64,000 nt of DNA, taken from contig CM035417.1 in assembly GCA_020310875.1 (NCBI GenBank), positions 82,300,805 through 82,364,804 of the forward strand, read 5' to 3'. Below the pieces are notes generated by a model. That model had not been told where the DNA came from and did not search any database. It was given only the letters and a program-made list of their open reading frames with translations. A program made the translations under genes and the position numbers. Each line of letters begins with the position of its first letter. Position 1 is the stretch's first letter. This DNA comes from Ceratopteris richardii. Lineage: Eukaryota; Streptophyta; Polypodiopsida; Polypodiales; Pteridaceae. Positions 13,047 to 24,602 of the stretch are shown here, piece after piece.

Positions 13047-13760
13047 AGGAGAGCACACCGTGGTCAATCGCCATTGAATCTCTTCATGCTTGACTCCTGG
13101 GCAATGCATAAACCTGCTCATATGTGAGACAACAAACTGAATATATGATCGAGTAATGCATAAGTAAATCAAGCATCCAACAACTTGCTGATAGAGAATA
13201 GGATCAAATGCATCTCCAACATCATGAAGACTCAATCCTAAACCTCTCTCCATAGGAGTGGCAATATGTTTATAGTCTTCAAGGCCAAAACACTGCAATA
13301 ATGTGTCAATATATTTCCTTTCACACAAAGCCATTCCACCATCAACATGTATAAATTGAATGCCCGAATAATGATGCGAATGCCCTAAATGAGACATCTC
13401 AAGTGAGGCATGCAAATCAGCCTTAAAATCAGCAATATGCTTCTCATGAGGACCAGTGAGCAGCATGTCATCAACATACACAACAATGATCAGAAATAGA
13501 TCATTAGCATGCTTAACATGTAAGGTGCTTTCAGTTGGACTATTCTCAAAACCATTTGCAATCAGATAGGCATGTATCTTTTCATACCAAGCATGTGGAG
13601 CTTGCTTTAAAACATATCATGCCTTCTTTAACTTGCACACCTAGTTTTCATGCCCTTTCTACACAAAGCCACGGGGCTGAAAAACATACACTTCTGCATG
13701 CAAGTCATCATTCAAAAATCTTGTTTTAATGTCCAATTGATTGTACATTTCAATCATGAT
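13047..13760 (-). pseudogene. Copia RT relic (minus)
   Basis: Read on the minus strand from 13760: [39 protein letters not shown], then VVYVDDMLLTGPHEKHI and a C-terminal region ending SHMSRFMHCPG. The longest frame is 13041-13481. Several stops and frame losses occur upstream of it. The sequence differs from the other Copia families in this window. Its integrase and RNase H sides are missing. Confidence 0.75.
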
Positions 13761-13809
13761 GAGCTGTAAGTGCACAGATGCTATGAACATTAGTCTTTTG
13801 ACATGTAGG

Positions 13810-14450
13810 TGTTAGTATATGATCAATGTCTACCCCTCATGATTGTATGCACATTTTGTAAGGCCCCCTTTATGAGGAGAAGCCAAGCGTGCATTTCCCA
13901 ATTGATGGGAATCCCAACTTGAATGTTGGATGAAGGTCATATTGGACCATGTAAGGTATTATAAGGAAAGGGAGTTACCAGGGTCCCCAATTGTGGGGTC
14001 CGGGGCAGTGGTGAGCAGCCTCGGCTGGGGGGTCCAAGGGGGGCGACGGTAAAGGGAATATTCCATGGAATATTCCCTGTCGGAGTCAGAAATCATTTAT
14101 ATTTGTTAGGTCGGTTCAACCAGTCTAAGCCGTGTATGGCAATTACGCGGGCGGTGGCCACCCACGCTCTACCGCCCATGTATAGCCGTCCATGGCAGGC
14201 CATCCATGATCCTATATATACATGACTTCTGCACTACCTAAGACACTGAGTTGAGCCAGCATACCTCTACCTTGTATCTCCCTATCTAGAGTTGTCTAGA
14301 CCACCATTTAAGCTCTACCTTGAGAGCGCACGGGTGGACAACGCCATCATCTTTGTACTTGCTGCTAGTAGAAAATTGTTGAGATTCTCCTATATCTGTT
14401 ATCTTCTCTACTATTGCTCCTGTGTTATATTGCGTAACTATTGTCTTACA
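13810..14450 (+). repeat. Candidate solo LTR
   Basis: Non-coding segment, more GC-rich than its neighbours, starting TGTTAGTATATG and ending TTGTCTTACA, with a TATA-like CTATATATAC near 14212. It separates two minus-strand Copia relics. Flanking pentamers (GTAGG, TGGGC) do not match, so a clean insertion is not shown. Contains a 24-bp perfect palindrome at 14054-14077. Confidence 0.35.
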
Positions 14451-15238
14451 TGGGCTCACTCTCCAGTTGATTTCAGAGGTAAGCAACATGAGCCTCATTC
14501 CTTGCCTAGTACAATGTGGTAAGTGTATCCCAAGCATCCTTATCTGTTCTACAAGAGCGAATGTGAGGAATAATGGCACGTTTGATAGACAAGGTTGTCA
14601 ATGCATGTGCCTGAGCATCTCTGCCATCCCAACAAATTTGCTCTACAATAGGCGCAACAGAAACCATAGCACGAACAGGAATCTGAAGAATATGAGCATC
14701 TTCACCGCCATCTGCATCAGCTTCAATACTTGTATTTGAAGGTGTAATAGGACATTTTTCAACACCCTAAACAATGTTCCATAGTCCTTTTGCAACCAAT
14801 ACATGTTGCATCATATGAGACCACAATGGGTAATTGGTACCATCCAACTTATCCTCAACAGCCAACATACAGAATACATCATTGGTTTCAGCCATGGCCA
14901 TTAACCTAAATACCTTGATGCACAAAGATGACTATATCTAAAAAAAGTTGAACAGAATTACACTGATGAGTTCTGCTAGACTTGTAGCAGACTTCGAGAT
15001 GTGTATACTGGTGAACCAAAATTTGTATATATCTTTGGAACAAAAAGACAAAATAGCTTGCACAAGCACTATGATAGTGCATTCGGAGGTTGAAACGAGC
15101 TCAAATCACAACTTTGACACCACACAGCAAAGCTGTTTTGATCTCCTAATCACGCTCAATACGCTTACCAAATTTTGTGCGATTTTGAGATTGTGATCGA
15201 AGGGGTGTCCACAACACCCTGGATAAAGCGGCGACCTA
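14451..15238 (-). pseudogene. Copia gag N-terminus and leader relic (minus, family of Copia-G)
   Basis: 14451-14905 matches the gag of Copia-G at 57780-58230 base by base over long stretches (for example the rows around GTGTATCCCAAGCATCC and CATCTCTGCCATCCCAAC). The minus strand encodes a start-proximal Copia Gag with stops. 14906-15238 is the matching untranslated leader, also recognisable at 58250-58360. The rest of gag-pol is lost to the left. Confidence 0.72.
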
Positions 15239-15249
15239 CTCTGATACCA
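15239..15249 (-). other. Primer binding site (minus)
   Basis: CTCTGATACCA on the plus strand, that is TGGTATCAGAG on the minus strand, two bases from an LTR end CCAACA. It is an initiator-Met tRNA primer site. Confidence 0.8.
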
Positions 15250-15251
15250 AT

Positions 15252-15673
15252 TGTTGGAGTTAGAGGTTTGCGGAAGCATGCAAACAACACAAGGAAGAAG
15301 AAGAAGCTTGGAGCACAACACACAATACTAAATGTATTACCACTAGAATGTACAAAGATAAGTAACTTGTTAGGGCTATAGGTGTATATACAATCCGTGG
15401 GAAAAAGAACTCCTAAATAGGAAAAAAAGTGTCCCAGTGGTCCTAGTGTGTTCACACATATCACTACCTAAATATATCAACAAATCTCTTGCGACTAAGC
15501 TACACACTTGTGGTGTTTGAAGAAGTGCAAAGACTAAGATTAACATTACCTTGAACATGTTTTGGGCCCTCAAAGCTTCACTCTTTGCTTTCAAAGCCTG
15601 TTTTGAATCATTTTTCATGTGATTTTTGGAGTCATTTTAGAGTACTTCCATTCATAGTTCTCATTACACAGGT
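15252..15673 (-). repeat. 5' LTR of the Copia relic (minus, outer end uncertain)
   Basis: Its inner end (plus-strand TGTTGGAGTTAGAGG) is fixed by the adjoining primer site. Part of it recurs at 58380-58490 in Copia-G. The outer end is placed tentatively at a CATTACACA near 15673. Confidence 0.5.
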
Positions 15674-16518
15674 TAGAGAACATCATGAAGAGTGCTCTTT
15701 TTTACTTCTTTGACAATAAATATTCATCTTTGGGGCTGTTTTTTTAGCCACCCCTAGTAAATCTACAAATTTCTTGAAATGTTTTCAGTTGTGATGGGAG
15801 CAACCATCGTAATTTTATGCAGTTTTCTTGTGCCTAAGAACAGAGTTCACAAACACTTGCAGGTGTTGTTGGCTAGTATTTGGGCTCTGAATTCAGCCTT
15901 TCAGTGCACATTTTATTGCATAATACAAAGCACGTACACACTATGTATGCTTTTGTCGATACTGCTTATATATGTCCATGTATATAGCGGTTACGTATTT
16001 GCATAAATCATTTGATGCTGATAAAAAGGGTCATGGTGAGGTTTTCTTAACTGGGAGAAACCCAGATACCGGGGTCTCTTCGATGATGCAAGTGGAAGAC
16101 TTACCCAGCCTCGCCATAGGAGATGTATGATAGTTGTTCATAGGTGCTCGATAATCCTAGTTGGCTTCTTTTGGGTAACTCATTATATGCAATGGAGTCA
16201 ATGATTCTCTATGTAGGTTAACATGTCAGTATTTGTAGTTTTATGAGATTTTGACATTGGTCATATGCTCATTTTGTTTAGGATACTCTAGCAAATCTTT
16301 TCCAGATTTTTCTTGGTTTTGCCAACGATATACTCACTAGTGTGAGAACATTTATTCTCACATAATCCTTTTGGTTGGTCATTATTGTTCATTAATTAAT
16401 TTTTTGGAGAAGATTGTTGAATTTTTTCATAAAATCTGACACTTGGTCATCCTTTTTTGATCCCTAGTGATGTTTGGACTCTTCTAGCTCCATTATCATT
16501 CTATTCAGTTCTCTATCA
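15674..16518. other. Unassigned non-coding DNA
   Basis: No coding similarity or clear repeat boundary seen. The right end, next to the Copia gag at 16519, could be that element's 5' LTR, since a degenerate primer-like TGGCATCAGAGG occurs at 16522, but no LTR pair confirms it. Confidence 0.4.
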
Positions 16519-17640
16519 TCATGGCATCAGAGGTCTCAGACATGTCTGGTGAATCAGGGTCTAGTGCCAGTGTTCTGAAGAGGAGCTATAACTTATAGGG
16601 CAAAGACCATTTTGAGATCTGAAAATTTATTGGCACAAACTTTGCTCTATGGAAGAATCATATTAAAGATGTGCTGATTCAGAGGAGGCAATGGAAGCAA
16701 GTAAATGGAATCTCAAAGAAGCCTATTGACTTGGATGAAGATGATTGGGATGATTTGGATGAAATGGCTAGGTCTACCATTTGATTGCACCTTGTGGATA
16801 ATGCTTACTTTATAGTATTGGACTGCGAAAGTACAGAGGAGCTTTGGAAGAAATTATGCAATACCTATGAAAAAGAAACGACATCAAATAAAGTGTATTT
16901 GATAAGAAAGTTATATGAACTTTGCATGAAGGACACAGATAGTGTTGTTGCTCATCTAAATGAGTTTGATGTTATATTCTCTCAGTTATAAACTTAGAAA
17001 ATGGAGATGGATAATGAAATGAAAGTAGCCTTGTTGTTATGCACCTTGCCATCATATATCATGGGATACATTTTGCAAAGCTATTAACAATAGTGCACCC
17101 AGGATACTAGTCCTCAAGTAGGCATGCATAAATTTGTTGCCCATAGGGATGCTCAAGAGAATGGCCGATCAGATCAGTCTACAAATGTTCGGGTTCAACA
17201 ACCATTGAGACACTCTACATGTGTCTCACATCCACTTGATAGATATGTTCCATGTTTGTATTTTGTTATGCTAACAGATGCTAGTGAGCCTTCTTGCTAC
17301 AAAGAGGCTATGTAGACAAAGGATCATGTCAAGTGGGAGCGTGCCATGAAGAGTGAGTTGGATTCTATTCACAACAATGGTACTTGGGATTTAGTACCTT
17401 TGCCAAAGGGAAAGAAAGCTTTACCATGTAAATGGGTATATAAACTGAAATGCACATCAGACAATTCTTTTTGAAAGTATAAGCATGACTTGTTACCAAG
17501 GGTTTTAAGCAACAACATGTGTTGATTTCAAGGAAATCTTATCTCCAGTGATCAAGATGACTACCTTGCACATGTTGCTTGGATTCATTGCAATGGAGGA
17601 CTTAGAGCTAGTCCAAGTGGATGTGAAAACTACTTTCTTG
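16519..17640 (+). pseudogene. Internally deleted Copia gag/RT relic
   Basis: Opens with a Copia Gag (MASEVSDMSGES, then GTNFALWKNHIKDVL, then the UBN2-like LWKKLCNTYEKETTSNKVYL and KDTDSVVAHLNEFD). Several stops lie near 16598-16790. From about 17110 it passes, without any zinc knuckle, protease or integrase, to the start of RT: WERAMKSELDSIHNNGTWDL and KALPCKWVYKLKC. The missing 3 kb or so indicates one internal deletion. RT is lost after about 17640, where an LTR fragment of another family adjoins. Confidence 0.75.
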
Positions 17641-17651
17641 CATGGAGATAG

Positions 17652-17880
17652 TATCACAAGGAATTAGATAAGGAAGAGAGTTCACACACACACAAACACT
17701 CATAATCAAAGAGGAGTGCACATAGAGATTGAGGCAAGGAAGAATGATCTTCTTCTTCTTCTATTACATAAATGGAATGTACAAGAATGACCTAAAACAA
17801 CAATACAAGTGCAATATATATAGAACATTACATAAGGAAAATCCTAATGTCTGCAAATGAGTGAGCTGGAAAGAAACAAA
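17652..17880 (-). repeat. LTR fragment, family of Copia-E/F
   Basis: Matches 23618-23850 and 58804-59030, including GATAAGGAAGAG, AAGGAAGAATGATCTTCTTC and ACATAAGGAAAATCCTAATG. It begins with the U5 end and is cut off at AAGAAACAAA, where Gypsy gag sequence starts. Confidence 0.75.
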
Positions 17881-19786
17881 ATGAGCATGAGAGTCATTTT
17901 CTGATATCAAAGGGGTCACTAGCACCAATGCTCTATTAAGGTTCTCCTCTGCCACTACATACTTAACTGGAACCACATTAATAGGTGTTGGTGGTTGGCT
18001 TCCAAGAACTGGTTGTGGCATGTATGGTGCCTGATATTGTTGCTGGTATTGAGGTGGATATTGTTGTTGTGGCCTATACTATGGCTGTTGGTACTAGTTC
18101 TGATACCTACCTTGTTGGTAAGGTTGCTGATACGTTTGTCTAACACCCTGTCTATTGTAGGGGCAATCTTGAGCCATATGATTTGTGTATTTTCTCTCAA
18201 TGGTGCAATATAGAGCAAAGGTTTCCCTTGGGGTTAAGCCATCATTGGGCAAACATTTGCCATGTGGTCTCCTCCACAGTTGTAACATCACTTCAGTGAG
18301 GTGACCCTTGGTGCTTGTCTATTTCAGACTCCTAGTTTCTTGGTAACCTGCTTAGCTATCTCATCTATCTAAGTGGAGGTTTTGGATTTGTGACTAGTAG
18401 AACTATCAGAATCCTTATAGAGTTTGGACATTCCTAACTCCTCACCCAAGTTGTCTTCTATGTCTATACATATCCGCACACACTCTTCTATGGATCTAGG
18501 CTCTTTCAAGTACACATATGACCTTAACTTTGTGCTTAGTAAGCCATCGAAAAACAGGGCCACTTGTTTGGCTGACATGGGTAACTCTGGAGTGGGGCAT
18601 CTTTGTAAGTACTATATGAACCATCTTCCTGCAAGTCACACTGTTTCTTGGGGTGTCTGCTTGAAGCTGTGGATCAAGGATAATGCGTTATGCCTAATAC
18701 CACTCTTGGAAAATTCGACAATGAATTCTTCTAGCAGTTGACCCATCTCTCTATAGTTGCGACTATTTAGGGGTTGAAACCAAGCTAAGGCAGTACCCTT
18801 AAGAGTCAAACCAAAAGCCTCGAACCGAGTGAACAAGTCCTCGACCTGTTCAGCTCTTAACACTTGTTTGAACTCGGCCACATGATCATAAGTATCTCCT
18901 GACCCATCAAAATAGTTCTTCATAGCCTTGACCACTTGAGAAGGCCTAAGGGTTCTTGAGTTCTCTCGAGGTCTAGGCAATGGAAAATCATGTTCATCTC
19001 TTTGATACCTATGTACTCTATGTCTCTCCCTTTCAGGTCTTTCAGTTCCTAATCCCGATCGGTCTCTACCCATCGTGTGTGCAAATCTTACCTCATGTCT
19101 CTCTCTGGTTCTTTCTCTCTGGGTTTCATGAGCCTTGGATGATCCTACTCCTTGGAGGCCATGGAAAACATTAGATCTTAGTGGAGGGAAAATTGATTCA
19201 CCTTTCCAAGTGTATGCATGCCTATCATGCTCTGATACCAAGAACATTTTCTCAGAAGTGTTATCTAGATAGACAACTTTTCCTGGCATCTCCCCATCTT
19301 TGAACTCGTAGATGGTGACTATTGGGCTTGGCTGATCTGGCTTGAATCTCCAAAAGGCTTCCTCCGTTTCTCTATTCACAAACAATTCTATGCTTTTGTT
19401 TTCTTGGCGAATCCACTCTGGAGTGATCACCCTAGTCAAGAGTGACTTGCCTCTAGGCGTCTTGGGTTCTCCTCCTACGTTCCCTTGCTCTAGGTTTCCT
19501 ATCTCATTCTCAAGAATGATATTTCCAAACTCATCCGTCCTATTTTTCAAGTTGGTAACCACATACATGGTTCCTTCCTTATCAATGTATGAACTGCGTG
19601 TTCAAGTCCAAAGGGTTGATCTGGATTTTTTAGTTGGACCACTGATCGCCTCAGGCCATTCTCATAGATGTGAGCACCTAATTGGTTGCTCCTGATATAT
19701 TCCAATTGTATCTTATAGGGACTTTCTGGTGTCTGTAAATAGGAAGTACCTGAGCTACATGTGGGTCTGTCCATGTTGAAGGACAT
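17881..19786 (-). pseudogene. Decayed Gag of a giant-Gypsy relative (minus)
   Basis: Close relative of the giant element's Gag (38550-40480), read on the minus strand from about 19786. The start region has MSFNMDRPTCSSG and PYKIQLEYIRSNQLGAHIYE; the 310-codon frame 18636-19568 holds TPRGKSLLTRVITPEWI, the Gag core YDHVAEFKQVLRAEQVEDLF and FSKSGIRHNALSLIHSFKQT. A zinc-knuckle region with CTIERKYTNHMAQDC follows at about 18200. It ends near ALVLVTPLISEND, equal to giant residues about 675-690. Frame losses separate the three blocks and everything downstream of Gag is missing. It shows that the family inserted more than once. Confidence 0.85.
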
Positions 19787-20879
19787 TTATGAGTTAGTTA
19801 TTTCATAACTTAGCAGGTAGGGATAACCACTTAGTTGTTGTGCCCAAGACTTAGCTGTATGGTTGACACTCGCCTTAGATGATCTAATGCTTTGCCTATC
19901 CTTGCCTAAGTGTCTGCCAGATCTTAGGTTCATAAGCTTTGACTACAAGTCCAAAATTTCCCCTTGTATTGCTCAAATTCCTTTGGAACTCCTTGGTTTC
20001 CTAGTCCACCTGAGGGTCAACTTCAAAATAATATATCTAATAATCCACATATTAGTTTTACCAAAGAACCCACGAGCTTTCCAACGAACCCAAAATCACT
20101 ACAAACAGATTTTGTATGAGAAAGTTATGCCAGTCAACACATGACACTCATCAAATATCGTGGCACTTGATGTCCACAACACTCGACACTTGTGAAGTAT
20201 TGCGACACTTGGCCCTGCATGACACTCGACACTTGTGAGATGTCATGACACTTGGAGGTCACAAATATCGCGACACTTGGTCACACGACACCTATTTGGT
20301 CACGATACTCGACACCTAAGGAATATCGCTACACTTGTCAGGTATCGTGACACTTGGATGTCATAGATATCATGACACTTGATATCTACCAGATATCATG
20401 ACACATGGGAATTCAAGTATTGCGACACTTGAACTCAACTAGTTACGACACTTTGATTTTTTGGAGTCCAATTTCAAACATTTTTGCAAATATGAATACC
20501 TTGTGTCCTCCTTATCACTCGTATGAGCATGTAGATGCAAAATCTATCTTCAAACCTGCGATACCACACTCATGACACTTGGCATAGGTTGTGTCACATC
20601 CGGAATTGATCACTCTGTTTTTTGGGTATTTGGTAGTATTTCTTCAGCGCTTCAGTTCTACACCCCCTCTAAGCTTCTTGCTCATGGCCACAAACGAAAA
20701 AAGAGGTGAATGTACTCTAGAAAATGGAAAAAACTGAGAACATGAAGGTGGGTGGAGATGGTGATGATGATGGGGATGAAGATGGAGAAAAAAATCAAAA
20801 ACTGAACTGAAAATGATGTTTTTTTTACCTTTCGACGTCGCTATGTTACGTCTTACCGTCACACACTCATCCTCCAAGC
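19787..20879 (-). other. Leader of the giant-Gypsy relative
   Basis: Untranslated stretch between the degenerate primer site and gag, equivalent to 36497-38402 of the giant element but shorter. Its middle part is an interspersed short repeat (separate entry); no coding sequence seen. Confidence 0.7.
20139..20455 (-). repeat. Degenerate short repeat, consensus TATCGCGACACTTGG
   Basis: About ten or more irregularly spaced copies on the plus strand, such as TATCGCGACACTTGG, TATCGTGACACTTGG, TATTGCGACACTTG and TATCATGACACTTG. Variants differ mainly at CG positions (CG to TG or CA). It occupies the same leader position as the CCATCGCGA array of the giant element and shares its TCGCGA core. Confidence 0.8.
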
Positions 20880-20901
20880 TCTCTCCCAGACAACGACACC
20901 A
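20880..20901 (-). other. Degenerate tRNA-Asp type primer site
   Basis: On the minus strand TGGTGTCGTTGTCTGGGAGAG, a decayed form of the giant element's TGGCGCCGTTGCCGGGG site. The same CCAAATT spacer separates it from the LTR end. Confidence 0.7.
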
Positions 20902-20908
20902 AATTTGG

Positions 20909-21418
20909 TGTCACTCTAGCACAATGGTAAGTACCAACGTGAGGAGATTCACCTCATAAATGTCAATCCACAGAGACGTGAGGACTAGTATGAAGACTAT
21001 GAGCAAGTGATGGCACTAGTGCATGAGTGAAAGCACACAAGCATGCACACACATACAAACACACGCGCACAAGGTAAGAGCAAAGAGTGGAACGATGGAA
21101 AGCTTCAATTACAAAAGAAATCTCTTACAAAGATCAAATCTAAAACAAGCTAACCCCAAAAATGAGCTCTCCAGCCCTTTTTATAGTTTTTTGAGTGGTT
21201 TTGGCCCTGTCCAGACCTACTGTCTGGCCTAGTTAAAAAATAGGTTCCAAGGGCTTATTTGGGGGCTCAAACGGAGTCTAAAAATTATGAAAATTGGTAG
21301 AATGATAGTTCTAATATTCCTCAAGCTTGAGAACTCCTTGGCTTGAACAAAATGGAGTTGCAAAAATGAAAAATGGTATTTACAATGGTTTTTAGTCATA
21401 AAAATCACTATTTTTGTA
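20909..21418 (-). repeat. 5' LTR of the giant-Gypsy relative (truncated)
   Basis: Minus-strand LTR aligned by eye with 35880-36467: shared TTACCATTGTGCTAGAG end, the TATAAAAAG box, CCTATTTTTTAACTAGGCC and CTCCATTTTG. The U3 start is missing; Copia-F sequence begins at about 21419. Confidence 0.75.
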
Positions 21419-23606
21419 GGGATTTCTTTTGAAAATTTGACATGTGCATCTTGGAATTCCCTACATGCTCCTTCTTCTTGTGTATCCACTTCCTTGATGC
21501 GCTTCCATGCTTGTGCTTGACCTTGAGTGTCAACACCTCACTCGTCTCTTTCATGAAATATACCCATACTTTTTGTGTATGGTCATCAATGAAAGTAACA
21601 TAAAACGTGCAACCACCCATAGATGTGGTCTTTGCAGGACCCAAAACATTTGTATGTACTATTTCTAGCACATTCTCACTAACATGCTTGTCATGCAAAA
21701 ATGATGCTCTTGCCCGGTTACCAAATTGACATGTTGCACATACCTTTTGCATTTCTATAACTTTGAAATTTGGTAGTCCATTGACAATCTCCTTTGACTG
21801 CATCAATTTCAACCTTTACAAGTTTGCATGTCCAATTTGTTTGTGCCAGATCTCTATATCAGCAATAACTCTTGCACATTCTACAAACATGGTTGCATTC
21901 ACTTCAGGAATTTTCACATTTAAGGTGAACATCCTACCCGCTTTTTTTCCTTTGGCAATCAATCTTTCATCCTGTTTGTACTCTTCTACATATAACCCAT
22001 CAGCATTGAACCTGACTTGTAATCTATGGTCAACCATTTGCTCAACAGAAACTAGATTCTTTGCTATATTTGGAACATGCAACACATCAGCAAGATGTTT
22101 TACCTTCCTGTCATCCATAGATAGTGTATGTTTCTTGTATGATTGATAGGGTGTGATGTTTCATTACCTATTTCACCATATCTAGGAATTGGCAATTTTC
22201 GCAAACTACTAAATCATTCCGCATGATTGGTCATGTGATTTGAAGAACTTGAATCAACATACCAAACATCACCATTTAGTTTTGAAACATTAGTAGACAT
22301 TGTATTCATCATATGATGTTGAACCATGATCAGCTTCTTAGAGTCATGTGTACTTGTGGATGCATAGTTGTTTTGCTGCCTTCTATTATTTTGATTTTTC
22401 AACCTACAACCACGTTCAAAGTGTCGAGGTTTACCATGATTCTCGCATCCTTTACTGTCGTTACCTGAATCATTTATTTGGAATTTTTTGCGGCCTCTTT
22501 GGCTCCCCCTGCCTCAAATTTTTCCTCTACCTCGTGCATGATTTTGATGTTGACCTTGGTCTTGGTTATTGTTTCCTCTTCCACTTCTAAAACCTCTAGC
22601 TCTTCCTCTTCCAGAGTAGAATACCTCCTTAGAACTAGGTTTTGCTTGGGAATTTGAGTCTTCACCAAGATTCTTTTCTTCAATAATCAAAATGGACACT
22701 AGATCAGCAAACCTCTGAATATTTTCCCTGGTCTGTATAGAAGCTTTGAACTGCTTATATGCAGCTCCTAAACCATGAAGGCACACTTTCACCTTATCAT
22801 CATGATCTACATTTATGCCAATAGATGCAAGTGACTCACATATGCTTTTGATTTTCAAGGTATTCACTTATCGGCATGCCTTTTTCTCTAGTGTATGCAG
22901 CTTGTTCTTGAGTTGCAATTTTTGTGCCTTTGTATTGGTCTCATACAATGTGACCAAACTATTCAAAGCCTCTTTTTGAGTCTTGGCATCCTATATGTTC
23001 CAAATCATCTATCATGTATGCTAGAAGATATCCAATACATTACCTTTTGTGCTCTTTGATTCCATTCCTCATATGCTCTTAACGCGTCTCCACTCTAGTA
23101 ACTGTGGAGCATTTTTGTTCTCTCCATTGATGTACTTCTAGTAGCCTTTTCCCATTAGAAAATCTATCATTTTGAATATCTAAGCATGGAAGTTGTTCTT
23201 GTCCACCTTATCGATCATAAGCTGACTCATTCCATTTTCATTTTCCATTTTTTGTAGCAATTCACAACATTGCAAAGACACTACAAGCATTACTTTTGCT
23301 TGAATGCTATTGCACTATGACGTGATAGTTTGATCTCAGAAAAACACAGTTTTCATGTATCAACAATACACAAAATTGCTTTAAATTCTAGATTTGGAAT
23401 GTATGAGTGTTATCAAATAGGACAAATTGAGCTAGTTGTATTATGGGCCTCACCTTGTAGGCTTGAAATAGAGGTCGTTTGTGGGCCACACCTTCACACC
23501 AATTTTCAGAGCAATCTGAGGTCGTTTGTGAGTTATACTTTCAACACACCTTCTCACATACGCTTCACTATCGGCCTTCTCCACGAGCTCTCTATAGCCA
23601 CACTGG
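21419..23606 (-). pseudogene. Copia-F Gag, protease and partial integrase (minus)
   Basis: Read from 23606 downward. Gag lies about 23280-22500 with a Gly/Arg-rich tail (GRGRARGFRSGRG). The protease motif is degenerate: WYVDSSSSNHM (about 22250), in place of the usual DSGCSNH. GAG-pre-integrase follows (YVPNIAKNLVSVEQM-like; frame 21816-22118), then integrase start: CATCQFGNRARASF and HTNVLGPAKTTSMGG (frame 21408-21812), where the catalytic Asp of HTDVWGP is Asn. The frame is split at least four times. RT and RNase H are missing and the left end abuts a Gypsy LTR, so the element is truncated. Confidence 0.8.
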
Positions 23607-23617
23607 CTCTGATACCA
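23607..23617 (-). other. Copia-F primer binding site
   Basis: Plus-strand CTCTGATACCA, initiator-Met type, touching the LTR end at 23618. Confidence 0.85.
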
Positions 23618-23996
23618 TGTCACGAAGAAGGAGATAAGGAAGAGTGCTCACACACACTCTCACAATCAAAGAGGAGCACACACACAAATTAAGGCAAGGA
23701 AGAATGATCTTCTTCTTCTTCTTCTTCTTCTTCTACATAAAAGAAATGTACAAGAATGACCTAAAACAAAAATACAAAAAGTGCAATATATAAAGAATAG
23801 TACATAAGGAAAATCCTAATGTCTGTGAATGAGTGAGCTTGCAAGAAACAAATGTGCCATCACTTTTTGTAGATAAATCTAGTAAAGCTCAATGAAGTAT
23901 CCGTGACATATACTGGTGTGACCACTATACATATCAGAGAAATGAAAAAGTGATATGTATCATCTTGAATCATCACATGTTGAGATTGATATCTCA
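23618..23996 (-). repeat. Copia-F 5' LTR
   Basis: About 379 bp, same family as 58804-59181. Begins (plus strand) TGTCACGAAGAAGGAG and runs to TGATATCTCAA, where the final CA is lost and a plus-strand Copia RT relic begins. Contains an expanded CTT run near 23710. Confidence 0.8.
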
Positions 23997-24602
23997 ATAG
24001 ATCTCGCAGATGAGATCTATATGGAACAAGCAGAGGATTATGCAATTCTGGGCAAAGTCATTCTAGTTTGTAAGCTCAAGAAGAGCTTATATGGACTTAA
24101 ACAGTCCCTAGATGATGGTACCAGAAGTTTGATGCTTTTATGAAGTCTCAAGGCTATTCTCGAAGCAATGATGATCATTGTCTCTACACAAAGAGATGCT
24201 CAGATGGAAGCTTGGTATGCTTGATACTTTATGTCGATGATGTATTGATCATTGGGAAGTCCTCTTATGACTTGTCAATTCTCAAAAAGAAGTTGAGTTA
24301 GAAATTTGATATGAAGGATTTGGGGGATGCCAAATATATTCTTGTCATGTGCCTTACTCATGATAAGAGTAAAAGATGCATATACTTGTCTCAAACTGAG
24401 TACATATCCAAAGTACTTCACGAGTTCAATATGCAAGGTGGAAAGGCATTGAGTACACCTTTAGCCACATATGTGAAATTGAGCAAGGATGATTGCCCCA
24501 AGTCAAATTAGGAAAAGGAATTCATGACCAATATTCCTTATCAGTATGTTGTTGGTAGTCTCATGTATGCAATGGTAGCTACGAGACCAGATATCTCTAT
24601 TT
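23997..24602 (+). pseudogene. Copia RT relic
   Basis: RT fragment from DEIYMEQ...CKLKKSLYGLKQS through YVDDVLIIG-like sequence (24235-24250) and MKDLGDAKYILVMCLTHDKS to about ATRPDIS. It is nearly the same family as 11566-12060. A frame loss lies at about 24110-24125 and a stop at 24300. Both sides are cut by other elements. Confidence 0.75.

Noticed and set aside
23507..23617. Possible tRNA gene suggested by GATACCA and similar tRNA-like words
   Set aside because: This is a retrotransposon primer site; no cloverleaf can be traced around it.
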